In this document: piece after piece, positions 16,399 to 26,504 of the stretch
Layout: the number at the start of each line of letters is the position of its first letter
How positions within the stretch are numbered: position 1 is the stretch's first letter
Assembly (NCBI GenBank): GCA_963765705.1
Contig: CAVXXJ010000008.1
Location: 124,001-188,000, forward strand
Source of the DNA: Gaiellasilicea sp963765705
Lineage (GTDB): Bacteria; Actinomycetota; Thermoleophilia; Gaiellales; Gaiellaceae
Reading direction: 5' to 3'
Length of the DNA: 64,000 nt
Translations under genes and position numbers: made by a program
The notes under the pieces: model-generated
Told to the model about the DNA's origin: nothing
The model's database searches: none
What the model saw: the letters and a program-made list of their open reading frames with translations, nothing else

Positions 16399-17583
16399 AT
16401 GGCTGACGTCAAGTTCGACGAGATCGACAAGGTCTACGACAACGGCGTTCGCGCCGTGCAGGACCTGTCGCTCGAGATCCCCGACGGTGAGTTCCTCGTG
16501 CTCGTCGGCCCGTCCGGCTGCGGCAAGACGACCGCGCTGCGGATGGTCGCAGGGCTGGAGGAGATCTCCAACGGCACGCTGTCGATCGGCGGGCGCGTCG
16601 TCAACGACCTGACCCCGAAGGAGCGCGACATCGCGATGGTGTTCCAGAGCTACGCGCTCTACCCGCACCTCTCCGTGGCGGAGAACATCGCCTTCGGCCT
16701 GCGCCTGCGCAAGACCTCGAAGTCGGTGATCTCCGAGCGCGTGGCGTGGGCGGCGAAGATGCTCGACCTGACTCCCTACCTCGACCGGCGGCCGAAGCAG
16801 CTCTCCGGCGGACAGCGGCAGCGGGTCGCGATGGGCCGCGCGATCGTGCGCCAGCCGCAGGTCTTCTTGATGGACGAGCCGCTCTCGAACCTCGACGCGA
16901 AGCTCCGTGTGCAGATGCGCGCCGACATCTCGAAGCTGCAGCGCGACCTCGGCACGACCACCGTGTACGTCACGCACGACCAGGTGGAGGCGATGACGAT
17001 GGGGGACCGCGTCGCGGTGATGAACCAGGGCGTCCTCCAGCAGGTCGACTCGCCGCAGCGGCTCTACGACCAGCCCGCGAACCTGTTCGTCGCCGGCTTC
17101 ATCGGGACGCCTCCGATGAACCTGATCGAGTCGCGCGTGTCCGTCGAGGGCGACGCGGTGACGCTCGTGGTCGGCGACCAGCGGCTGCCGGTGCCGGACG
17201 CCGCCTTGAAGCGCTACCCCGGCCTCCGGGGCGCCCACGGGCGCGGAGTCGTCGTCGGCCTGCGGGCAGGCGATCTCCATCTCGCCCGCGACCGCTCGGA
17301 CCTGCCGACGCTGACGGCGCGGCTCGAGCTCGTCGAGGTGCTCGGCTCGGAGTCGATCGCCTACTTCCGCATCGACGCCATGGCGATCCGGCCCGAGGGA
17401 GTCGACGAGGAGACGGACGACGAGCTGGAAGGGCAAGGCGTGACAGCGGCGCGGCCGAACTTCGTCGCCTCGATCCCGGCCGAGTCGGCCTACGGGCTCG
17501 AGATCGACACCGACGTCCCGATCGCAGTCGACGCCGCCAAGCTGCACGCGTTCGACCAGGAGACGGGTGAGCCGCTCCGCTGA
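16399..17583 (+). CDS. msmX: Sugar ABC transporter ATPase (MsmX/UgpC/MalK type)
   Basis: A 394-residue ATPase that powers MalFG. Walker A GPSGCGKTT, Q-loop MVFQSYALYPHLSV, signature LSGGQRQRVAMG, Walker B VFLMDEPLSNLDA and switch His VYVTHDQ are all intact. The C-terminal 150 residues match the MalK-type regulatory/TOBE domain (AGFIGTPPMNLIES, LEVLGSES-like). A gene copy inside the transport operon is less usual for MsmX-type proteins, which often serve many importers from one locus. Confidence 0.93.
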   Translation: MADVKFDEIDKVYDNGVRAVQDLSLEIPDGEFLVLVGPSGCGKTTALRMVAGLEEISNGTLSIGGRVVNDLTPKERDIAMVFQSYALYPHLSVAENIAFGLRLRKTSKSVISERVAWAAKMLDLTPYLDRRPKQLSGGQRQRVAMGRAIVRQPQVFLMDEPLSNLDAKLRVQMRADISKLQRDLGTTTVYVTHDQVEAMTMGDRVAVMNQGVLQQVDSPQRLYDQPANLFVAGFIGTPPMNLIESRVSVEGDAVTLVVGDQRLPVPDAALKRYPGLRGAHGRGVVVGLRAGDLHLARDRSDLPTLTARLELVEVLGSESIAYFRIDAMAIRPEGVDEETDDELEGQGVTAARPNFVASIPAESAYGLEIDTDVPIAVDAAKLHAFDQETGEPLR

Positions 17584-17589
17584 TCTGCT

Positions 17590-17661
17590 TGCGCAAGATC
17601 GGAATCCGCGGAAGCGGATTCCGATCTCGCGAAGACCCCCAAAGGGGCCGCTTCGCGGCCC
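17590..17661 (+). repeat. Two-hairpin dispersed element, copy 3
   Basis: Hairpin 1: 14-bp perfect stem AGATCGGAATCCGC/GCGGATTCCGATCT with a GGAA tetraloop. Hairpin 2: CGCGAAG/CTTCGCG outer stem with inner CCCC/GGGG and a CAAA-type loop. It ends 7 bp before the secreted amylase ATG, after the msmX stop codon. Confidence 0.85.
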
Positions 17662-17668
17662 GGGTTCG

Positions 17669-19820
17669 ATGTCGATGCGGGTTTCCTTGCATGCACTCGG
17701 GCTTGTCCTTGCGCTGCTCGGATTCGCGCCGCAGGCGAGCGCCGCCACCGACCTTGTGTTTCAGAAACACAAAGTCTCGGCTCCGGCGCCGCCCTCGGGG
17801 TCGGCGCTCGCGGCGCTCGCGCGGCCGCCGAGCCGCAGCTCGCTCGCGTCGCAGCGGATCTACTTCGTCATGACCGATCGCTACGCGAACGGCGACCCCG
17901 CGAACGACCGCGGCGGGCGCACGGGGACGCGCGGCGTCACGGGCTACGACTCGGCCGACACCGGCTGGTTCCACGGCGGCGACCTCCGCGGCCTCACCGG
18001 CGGGTGCACGACCGGCACCGGCCTCGCGCGGATCCAGGCGCTCGGCTTCACGGCCGTCTGGCTGACGCCGCCGTTCGGCCAGAAGCGCCGTGCAGGGCTC
18101 GAGCGCCGCCTACCACGGCTACTGGATCCGCGACTTCACGTCGATCGACCCGCACCTGGGCACGAACGCAGACTTCGCGGACTTCGTCGCGTGCGCGCAC
18201 CGGCTCGGCCTGAAGGTCTACCTCGACGTGGTCGTCAACCACACCGCGGACGTCGTCGTTCCCTCCGGCACCGGCTATTCCGCCGTGCCCTATCGCGACT
18301 GCCGCGGCAAGCAGTTCAGCCCGGCGCGGTACGCCGGCGGCCGGACCTTCCCCTGCTTGAAGGCGGGCAACTTCCCGCGCGTGCCGGTCGTGCTCGCCGA
18401 GGACCGGAATGCAAAGAAGCCGGCCTGGCTGAACGACGTGCGGCGGTACCACAACCGCGGTGATATCGACTTCTCGTCGTGCAGCGAGACGTGCTTCGAG
18501 CAGGGCGACTTCTTCGGGCTCGACGACCTGTTCACGGAGCAGCCGACGGTCCTGAACGGGCTGGCGCAGGTCTACGGCGACTGGATCCGGCGTTACAAGG
18601 TCGACGGCTTCCGGATCGACACGGCTCGCCACGTCGACAAGGCGTTCTTCAGAGTCTGGGCGCCCAAGATCCTGGCCGCTGCGCGCGCGGCCGGCGTGCC
18701 CGACTTCGAGCTCTTCGGTGAGGTCTTCATCTCCGACGCGATCGAGCTGTCGAGCTTCGTGCGCGAGCGGAAGCTCCCGAACGTGCTCGACTTCCCGTTC
18801 CAGGACGCGGCCACGCGGTATGCCGCCGGCGACTCGAGCGCGAAGGGGATCGTCGCCCGGCTCGACGACGACGACTACTTCCAGGGGCCGAGCGGCGTCG
18901 CCCACACGCCGCCGACCTTCCTCGGCAACCACGACATGGGGCGGGCGGCGCGGATGATCAAGGACCGCTCGGGCGGCAAGAGCGGCGCGGAGCTCCTGCG
19001 GCGCGTCCAGCTCGGCCACACCTTGATGTACCTGCTCCGCGGCGCACCCGTTGTCTACTACGGCGACGAGGTCGGGATCATCGGCAGCGGCGGCGACAAG
19101 GAGGCGCGCCAGGACCTCTTCCCGACGCAGGTGAGAGGCTGGCGGACCGAGGAGCGCGTCGGCTCGGCCCCGGTCGGCGCCGGCTCGTCGCTCGCGGTCG
19201 CCTCGCATCCCATCGCGGACCACCTGAAGCAGCTCGCGTTCCTGCGCGATCAGGTTCCCGCATTCTCGAGCGGCGCCTCGATCGTCCGGCACGCGACGGG
19301 CGGCGTGCTCGCGGTCAGCCGGATCGACGCCGCCAATTGGAGGGAGTACGTCGTCGCGTTCAACGCCACGACGGCGCCGGCGACGATTCGGATGAAGACC
19401 TCGACGCCCTCGACGCGCTGGGGGGTGATGCTCGGAACGACCGAAGGCGAGACGAGCGACGCCGGCGGGGAGCTCGTGCTCCACGTGCCCGCGCTCTCCG
19501 CCGAGGTGTTTTTCGCCGATCGCGCGCTGACCGTCTCGAGGCCCGCGCGGCCGGCACTGCGGGTCGCGGCCGACGACCTGACCGAGCTCACACGCGTCTA
19601 CGTGCCCACCCAGGGCCAGCCCGTCAGCGTCGCGTTCGCCGTCCGCCGCGCGACCGGCGGCTGGCGCCGGCTGGCCGTCGACGACTCGCCGCCCTACCGC
19701 GCGTTCCTCGACCCGAAGTCGTTCCGCCGCAAGGAGACCGTCCATCTCGTCGCGATCGCGCGTGCCCTCGACGGCACGACCGCGGTCTCGGCGGTCGTCC
19801 CGACCATCGTTCGCCGCTGA
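17669..19820 (+). CDS. Secreted alpha-amylase (GH13), one frameshift
   Basis: Signal peptide (MSMRVSLHALGLVLALLGFAPQASA) then a GH13 barrel starting QRIYFVMTDRYANGD. The frame is open to LTPPFGQK near 18083, then the conserved sequence continues one frame over as AVQGSSAAYHGYWIRDFTSID; one extra C in the AAGCGCCGTG stretch explains it. The catalytic part is intact: region I DVVVNHTAD, nucleophile DGFRIDTARH, acid FELFGEVF, and FLGNHDMGR. The C-terminal beta domain and a further 90 residues end in a plain tail. Corrected length is about 717 residues. It would cut starch outside the cell to supply MalEFG. No Shine-Dalgarno is evident; ATG at 17675 is an alternative start. Confidence 0.85.
17754..17772. 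repeat. Perfect 19-bp AT-rich palindrome inside the amylase gene
   Basis: TTGTGTTTCAGAAACACAA, two 9-bp arms around a central A, located just after the signal-peptide coding region. It is strikingly AT-rich against its surroundings. It shares GTTTC/GAAAC half sites with the dyad at the malE promoter, which makes an intragenic operator possible. Confidence 0.5.
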
Positions 19821-19831
19821 AAGGGAGAGCC

Positions 19832-22800
19832 ATGAGAGCTTCGAGAATCGTGATCGCCGCGACCGCCCTGGTGCTGCTGCTCGCGAGCGGCGCGCCCGCG
19901 TCGCACACACCGCCGCCCACCGTCGTCGCTGTCGCCGGCAGCCTCCAGTCCGAGCTCGGCTGCCCCGGCGACTGGGATCCCGGCTGCGCGGCGACGCAGC
20001 TCGCCTACGACGCCGCCGACGAGGTCTGGCAGCGCTCGTTCACGGTGCCCGCGGGCTCCTGGGAGTACAAGGCGCCGCTGAACGGCGGCTGGGACGAGAA
20101 CTACGGCGCCAACGCGACCCCCGGAGGCGCGAACATCGCGCTCACGCTCCCGGCGGAGCGGAGTGTCAAGTTCTACTACGACCACGAGAGCCACTGGATC
20201 ACGGACAGCGTCACCTCGACGATCGCGGTCGCGCCCGGCAGCTTCCAGTCCGAGCTCGGTTGTCCCGGCGACTGGGACCCGAGCTGCCTCCGTTCCTGGC
20301 TGCAGGACCCTGACGGCAACGGCACGTACACCTTCTCGACGACCTCTCTCCCGGCCGGGAGCTACGAGGGCAAGGTCGCGATCAACGAGGGCTGGGACGA
20401 GAACTACGGCGCAGGCGGCGTCCCCGGCGGGGCGAACATCCCGTTCACCGTCACCGCCGGTGCGACCGTCAATTTCTCCTACGTCGCGTCGACGCACGTC
20501 CTCACGATCACAGTCATCAGCCCGGTCCCGGCCACGACGGCAACGTCGAGTGGGACGGCCTCCGCCACGACTCGCGCGACCTGCTCTACCGCACCCCCGG
20601 TGGCGCGGTTCCGGCCGGCACGCCGGTGAAGCTGCGCTTGCGCACCTACCACGGCGACGTCACGTCGGTCTCGGCGCGCGTCTACGACGTGAACGCCAAC
20701 GGGCAGAAGGTCCTGCCGATGGCGCTCGCCGCCGAGGACGTCTCCTGCTACGACGCCTCGTCGTCGCGCTGCGACTTCTACGAGGTGACGCTGCCGAACG
20801 CGCATGCGAACAACCTCTGGTACCGCTTCGTCGTCTCCGACGGCGCCGACACCGATTACTACGGAGACAACACCGCCGCGCTCGACGGCGGCCTCGGCGA
20901 GACCAGCGAAGACCCGGTCGACCGCAGTTGGGCGCTCACCGTCCACGAGCCCGGCTTCGTCGCGCCAGCGTGGGCGAGCAGCGCGTTCATCTACCAAATC
21001 TTCCCCGACCGCTTCCGCAACGGCACGACCAAGAACGATCCCGAGGCGGGCGACCCGCGCTACGACGAGCCGGTCAGCCGGACGAAGACGTGGAGACGAG
21101 CTGCCCGAGGGCTTCTGCCGCAAACTACGCGGGCGGCTGCGCCGAGAGCCCGCGTGGCCGTGACTACTTCGGCGGCGACCTGAAGGGCGTCCACCAGAAG
21201 CTCGCCTACCTGCAGCAACTCGGCGTCACAGCGATCTACTTCAACCCGATCTTCTGGGCCAAGTCGAACCACCGCTACGACACGGCCGACTACGAGAAGA
21301 TCGACCCGGCGCTCGGCGACGTGCAGGAGTTCAAGAAGCTCGTCAGGGACGCCGAGAAGCGCGGCATCCGCGTCATCCTCGACGGCGTCTTCAACCACAT
21401 GTCGTCCGACAGCCCGCTCTTCGACCGCTACCACCACTACAAGCAGGTCGGAGCCTGCGAGTCGGTGTCCTCGCGGTACCGGAGTTGGTTCAGCTTCCGG
21501 AACTCGAATGTCCCGTGTGGGGCCGCCGACTACGAGTCGTGGTTCGGCTTCGACTCGATCCCGACCCTGCTGAAGACGAACCCCGTCGTCCAGGACTACT
21601 TCGTCAAGGCCCACGACTCGATCACGCGGCGCTGGCTGAAGTTCGGCGCCGAGGGCTGGCGCATGGACGTCTCCGGCGACGCGTCCTTCCCGGACGGGTA
21701 CTGGGAGGCGTTCCGCGGCGTCGTCAAGTCGCTGAACCCGAACGTGCTCACGATCTCGGAGACGTGGCAGAAGGACACGGCGCTGCTCCGTGCGATCCGC
21801 GGCGACCGGTTCGACACGTCGATGAACTACCGGCTGCGGGACGCGATCATCGGCCTGCTCTCGCCGAACCCGTTCGATCCGAAGGGCTTCGGCGACAGTG
21901 GCCGTGAGCTGGCGCCGTCGGAGTTCGCCTCCCGGCTGCAGTCGATCCGGGAGGACTTCCCCGACGCCGCGTTCTTCTCGGCGATGAACCTGATCGACAG
22001 CCACGACACCGAGCGGGCGCTCTGGACGCTCACGCCCGGCGCGGACACGCGGGCGGCGAAGGAAGAGAACGCGGCCAACGTCGCCGAGGGCAAGCAGCGG
22101 CTGCGGCTCGCATCGCTGCTCCAGTTCACGCTCCCCGGCGCACCGACCGTCTACTACGGCGACGAGGTCGGCGTCACCGGCGACGACGACCCGGACGACC
22201 GGCGCACGTACCCGTGGTCGGATCTCGGTGGCAGCCCGGACACGACGCTGCTCGGCCACTACACGGGGCTCGCGGCGTTGCGCCGCGCGCATCCGTCGCT
22301 CACGGGCGGGTCGTTCTCGGTCGTCTCGGTCGACGACGCCGCCGGCACCGTCGTGCTGGAGCGGCGTTTCGCGACGGAGCGGGCGCTCGTGGCGCTCAAC
22401 GTCTCCGACGCCGCGCGCTCCCTGCCGGCGACCGGCACGCTCGCGAAGGCCGTTGGCACGGCCTCCGTGGCCGGCGGGACGCTGACGCTCGGGCCACTCA
22501 GCGGCGCCGTGCTCGTCGAGCAGGGCGACTTCGTCCCGCCCGCGGCTCCCACCGGACTTGTTGCCACGGAAGGCAACGGTCAGGTGACGCTTGCCTGGAA
22601 CGCGGTCGCCGGCGCGGCGGGCTACGACGTCTACCGCAGCCCGCTCTCGGGCGGCGGCTTCGTGAAGGTCAACCCGGCGCCACTCGCCGGCACGAGCCTC
22701 ACCGACACCGGGCTCGAGAACGCCCGCACGTACTACTACGTCGTCCGCGCCCTCGACACGCCGGGCAACCAGAGTGCAGCGTCGAACGAGGTGTCGGCCC

Positions 22801-23852
22801 TGCCGCACCTGACGATCGGCTGGGCGAACCTGCAGTGGCCACCCAGCCTCGCGCACACGATCAGCGTCACCGACCGGACCGACGACGTCTACGGTCAGGT
22901 CTGGATCGACGGCGCGACCGGCGCTTCCGGCCCGACAGCCGGCCTGCTGGCCGAGCTCGGCTTCGGTCCCGACGGCTCGCAGCCGACCGACGCGTGGACG
23001 TGGGTGGAGGCGGCGTTCAACACGCAGGCCGGGAACAACGACGAGTTCGTCGCGTCGCTGCTGCCGGAGGCGGTGGGCACGTACGACTACGCCTACCGCT
23101 ACTCGACCACCGGCGGCCGCGACTGGGTGTACGCGGACCTCGACGGGATCGGGAACGGGTACAGCCCGGCGAGCGCCGGCAGCCTGACCGTGAGCCCGAG
23201 CGGCGACGTGACGGCTCCGGCGACACCGGCCGGGCTCCGCGTCGTCACGGCCTCTCCGGCCGGGATCGAGCTCGCCTGGGACGCGGTCACGGGCGACCCG
23301 TCGCTGTACGGCTACGAGGTGCGCCGCGCCGATTCGGCGGCCGGCCCCTACGCCACGATCGCCCGCGTCACCGGCACGGGCTACACCGACGCGAACGTGA
23401 CCGAAAGCCAGACGTACCACTACGTCGTCCGCTCCCTCGACGGGTCGTTCAACCGCTCTGCCGACTCGGCGCCGGTATCGGCGACCGCCGAGCTGCGCAC
23501 GGTCTCGATCGTGTTCACGGTCACCGTCCCCGCGACGACGGACGCAACCGGGCGGTCGGTCTACATCGCCGGCTTCCTCGACCGGCTCGACGGCGGGCTG
23601 CCGCAGTGGAACCCGGGCGGCGTCGTGCTGACCCGGATCGACGCGACGCACTGGCGAGTGACGCTGACCGGCAAGGAGTCAACCCAGATCGAGTACAAGT
23701 TCGCGCTCGGTGCCTGGGAGTACGTCGAGAAGGACGCCGCGTGCGGCGAGACCGGCAACCGCCAGCTCACGGTGGCGTACGGCGCCGGCGGCGTGCAGAA
23801 CGTGAGCGATGTCGTTCCCAACTGGCGCAACGTCGCGCCCTGCGGGAACTGA
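19832..23852 (+). CDS. Secreted multidomain amylopullulanase-type GH13, three frameshifts
   Basis: Signal peptide, then two X25-type pullulanase modules in tandem (each with SELGCPGDWDP and WDENYG), an N-terminal sandwich, a GH13 barrel (nucleophile EGWRMDVSGD, acid VLTISETWQ, LIDSHDTERA), fibronectin-like domains around residues 910-990 and 1130-1210 separated by a beta-rich module, and a C-terminal CBM20-like starch-binding domain (VYIAGF, IEYKFALGAWEYVEKD). The frame changes three times: a missing C near 20521 (before PGPGHDGNVEW), an extra base near 21093 (before DELPEGFC) and an extra A near 21122 (before NYAGGCAES). Corrected length is about 1,340 residues. A Shine-Dalgarno (AAGGGAG) precedes the ATG. 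Likely debranches and binds raw starch. Confidence 0.8.
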
Positions 23853-23863
23853 CCCCTCCCAGG

Positions 23864-25810
23864 GTGAAAGCGACGCCGGCCGGCGCGCCCGACGCGACCG
23901 GCCGGCGTACCGCCTTTCTCCCGAGCGCCGTGCTCGGGAACGGCTCCCTGCTCGTCACCCTGTCGGCGCGCGGGGAGCTGGAGCGGCTGTTCTGGCCACA
24001 CGTCGACCGCGACCAGCATCTCGGCGAGCTCCGGCTGGGTGTCTCGGACGGGACGCGGACGTTCTGGCTGGACGAGGAGCCGTTCACCTGGGCGCAGCGC
24101 TACGCGGACGACACCTCGATCCTGCAGACGCGGATCTCGGACGGCGCCCGCATGTTCGAGCTGACCGATCTCGTCCTGCCGGCCGAGCCAGTGCTCGTGC
24201 GCCGGATCCGCTCCGACTCGTCCGGCCTTCGGCTCGTCGTCCACTGCGTGCCGGAGCTGGGAGAGGGCCGCCGCTACGCCGCCGCCTACGTCGATCCCAG
24301 GACCGGAGCACTGGTCTTCTACCGGCGGAACGTCGCGCTCGCGGTCGGTGTCCGCGACGCCGAGGGGTCGGTCTTCTCGATCGGACGTGGCGTGGAGGAG
24401 GACCGCGAGGACACGGTCGTGCACCGCTCGCCCGTCGCCGGCCGGCTCGAGACCGCGCTCGACGGAGAGGCCTGTGTCGTCGTCGCCTTCGGCAGCTCGC
24501 CGGCGATGGCGCTCGCCGCGTTCGCGCGCGGCTTCGACCGGAATTTCCCGAGCCTCGAGCAGGAACGGCGCGGCCACGACTCGGCCCAGCTGGCGGCGAC
24601 CGCGCCGGTGGAGGCCGAGCCGGAGCTGACGCGTCTCTACCGCCGCTCGCTGCTCACCCTCGAGCTGCTGACCGATCGTGAGTCCGGCGCGACGATCGCG
24701 GCGCCCGAGCTCGATCCCGACTTCGTCCACTCCGGCGGCTACGGCTTCGTCTGGCCGCGCGACCTCGCGTTCGTCGTGCTCTCCTTCCTCGCGGCGGAGC
24801 GCCCGGACCTCGCGACCCCCGCCCTTCGCTGGCTCGCCCGCAACCAGACGCAGGAAGGGCTCTGGCTGCAGCGTCACTGGACCGATGGGGCCCTGGCGCC
24901 GTCGTGGGGCCTCCACCAGGTCGACGAGACGGGATCGGTGCTGTTCGCCTACGAGTCCGCGTGGCGCGCGCTCCAGGACGAAGAGCTCGACAGCAGCCTC
25001 TGGCCGTCGGCCAGGCGGGCGGGAAGCTTCCTCGCGGGCTTCCTCGAGCCCGAGACCGGGCTGCCGCGCGCGAGCGTCGACCTCTGGGAGCAGCACGAGG
25101 GCCAGCACTCGTACACCGCGGCGGCGACGGCTGCCGGGCTCGATGCGGCCGCGGCGATGGCGGCGCGGCACGAGCCAGCGCTCGAGGGCGGCCTCCGCGA
25201 GGCGGCCGAGCGAGTGCGAGCCGGGATCGAGTCAGAGCTCTGGAGCGAGGAGCACGGCCGCTACCTCCGCACGCGCTGGGTCGGGCGGCGCGACGGCGAA
25301 GGGGAGCCGGTGCCGCCCGCCTTCGCGAGTGGGCTTCCGTATCCGAACCGCGCGGTGCTCAGCGTCGATGCTCTCGACGCGCGGGTGGACAGCTCGTTGC
25401 TCGGACTCGCCTGGCCCTTCCGGGCCGTCGATCCCGGCTCCGAGCGGATGCGCGCCACTGCCGCGGCGATCGAGCGCGCGCTCGTCCTGCCCTGCGGCGG
25501 CGTGCTCCGCCACGAGGGCGACGACTACGCGGGCGGGAACCCGTGGCTGCTGACGACGCTCTGGCTCGGCCTCTACTACCGCCAGCTCGGAGACGAGGCA
25601 GGGCTACGCCGCTGCGTGGACTACGCGCTCTCGCGGCGGACTCAGCTCGATCTGCTGCCCGAGCAGGCCGATCGGGAGGGGCAGCCGGCGTGGGTGCTTC
25701 CGCTTGCCTGGAGCCACGCGATGCTCGTGCTCGCAGCGCGCCCGGAGCTCGCAGCCGCCGCCGACCCTCGTTCGAGTTACCCCGCACAAACTCTCATTAC
25801 AGGCCGCTGA
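23864..25810 (+). CDS. GH15 glucoamylase-type hydrolase, cytoplasmic
   Basis: A 648-residue protein with no signal peptide: an N-terminal super-beta-sandwich (residues 1-235) and an (alpha/alpha)6 barrel. Hallmarks include GYGFVWPRDLAF, the WEQHEGQHSYTAAA region with a catalytic Glu, and GNPWLLTTLW near the C terminus. It starts with GTG (VKATPAG) 11 bp after the preceding stop codon. It would release glucose from maltodextrins already imported; trehalase or dextran-type activity is possible in this family. It is the last gene of the starch locus and is followed by a terminator. Confidence 0.87.
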   Translation: MKATPAGAPDATGRRTAFLPSAVLGNGSLLVTLSARGELERLFWPHVDRDQHLGELRLGVSDGTRTFWLDEEPFTWAQRYADDTSILQTRISDGARMFELTDLVLPAEPVLVRRIRSDSSGLRLVVHCVPELGEGRRYAAAYVDPRTGALVFYRRNVALAVGVRDAEGSVFSIGRGVEEDREDTVVHRSPVAGRLETALDGEACVVVAFGSSPAMALAAFARGFDRNFPSLEQERRGHDSAQLAATAPVEAEPELTRLYRRSLLTLELLTDRESGATIAAPELDPDFVHSGGYGFVWPRDLAFVVLSFLAAERPDLATPALRWLARNQTQEGLWLQRHWTDGALAPSWGLHQVDETGSVLFAYESAWRALQDEELDSSLWPSARRAGSFLAGFLEPETGLPRASVDLWEQHEGQHSYTAAATAAGLDAAAAMAARHEPALEGGLREAAERVRAGIESELWSEEHGRYLRTRWVGRRDGEGEPVPPAFASGLPYPNRAVLSVDALDARVDSSLLGLAWPFRAVDPGSERMRATAAAIERALVLPCGGVLRHEGDDYAGGNPWLLTTLWLGLYYRQLGDEAGLRRCVDYALSRRTQLDLLPEQADREGQPAWVLPLAWSHAMLVLAARPELAAAADPRSSYPAQTLITGR

Positions 25811-25813
25811 CCG

Positions 25814-25836
25814 GATCCGTACCGGATCGTTCTTTT
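25814..25836 (+). terminator. Terminator at the end of the starch locus
   Basis: GATCCG-TAC-CGGATC hairpin followed by GTTCTTTT, starting 4 bp after the GH15 stop codon. The stem is short (6 bp) but the T-rich tail is clear in a GC-rich context. Confidence 0.6.
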
Positions 25837-25898
25837 CGCCTTACGTCCGGCGACCATGGTGCGGATCGAGGCAAGCAACCCACCAAGGAGGAAGCACC

Positions 25899-26498
25899 AT
25901 GCACGTCAGCATTCGCATCATCGCCGCTGCTGCGCTGGTCGCGCTCCTCGTTCCCGTTGCCGCGGTTGCGAAGGACGCGAGAGTAAAAGGCCCGACCGCT
26001 CTGGTCGGCGCCGGCTACTTCGGCGGCGAGCTCGAGCTCGAGCTGGTGGACGGTCAGCGGCCGGTGAAGATCGCCGGGCGCGCCGGGTACATCGGCGTCC
26101 TGGACGTCGCCGGCGATCTCAAGGTCCGCTGTGTCGGCAAAGGTCGTGTCCAGAAGACGGAGACGGAGAACGGCCCCGTCTACTACTGCGCCGGCAGGCA
26201 GGGCGGCCAGGTGATCCTGCTCGGCAGCCACTTCAAGTTCCGTGGCTTCGCGACGCACTATCGCGCGCTGCTTCCGGCGGGCGTCACCGGGAGCTTCCAC
26301 GGACGGTTCGTCCAGTGCGCTCCGGCGGCAGAGGCGTCGAAGTGTCGCGGCACGAAGCCGGAAGCGGAGCGGCCCCAGCCGACGCGCGGCGAGCCGAAGC
26401 CGACCGAACCTCGGCGCGGCGAGGTCAAGCCGACCGAGAACGATGACGACGAGATCCCGACGCTCGCCGAGCTCGCGGCGATGCTGGCCGGGAAGTAA
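25899..26498 (+). CDS. Secreted protein with charged repetitive tail, unknown function
   Basis: A 199-residue protein with a Sec signal peptide (cleavage after VAAVAKD, near residue 25). A beta-rich core of about 110 residues, with three cysteines in view (VRCVG, YYCAGR, VQCAP), is followed by a tail with near repeats of the type RGE-x-KPTE and ending in DDDEIPTLAEL. The ATG has an excellent Shine-Dalgarno (AAGGAGG, 25885-25891). No known family is recognised. It sits alone between the starch locus and a converging NlpC/P60 gene. Confidence 0.75.
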   Translation: MHVSIRIIAAAALVALLVPVAAVAKDARVKGPTALVGAGYFGGELELELVDGQRPVKIAGRAGYIGVLDVAGDLKVRCVGKGRVQKTETENGPVYYCAGRQGGQVILLGSHFKFRGFATHYRALLPAGVTGSFHGRFVQCAPAAEASKCRGTKPEAERPQPTRGEPKPTEPRRGEVKPTENDDDEIPTLAELAAMLAGK

Positions 26499-26504
26499 GT
26501 CGGG

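Noticed and set aside
14449..17748. A long minus-strand open frame opposite the mal genes
   Set aside because: It is rich in Arg, Val, Glu and Asp with no domain pattern, the mirror of strong GH13 and ABC genes on the plus strand.
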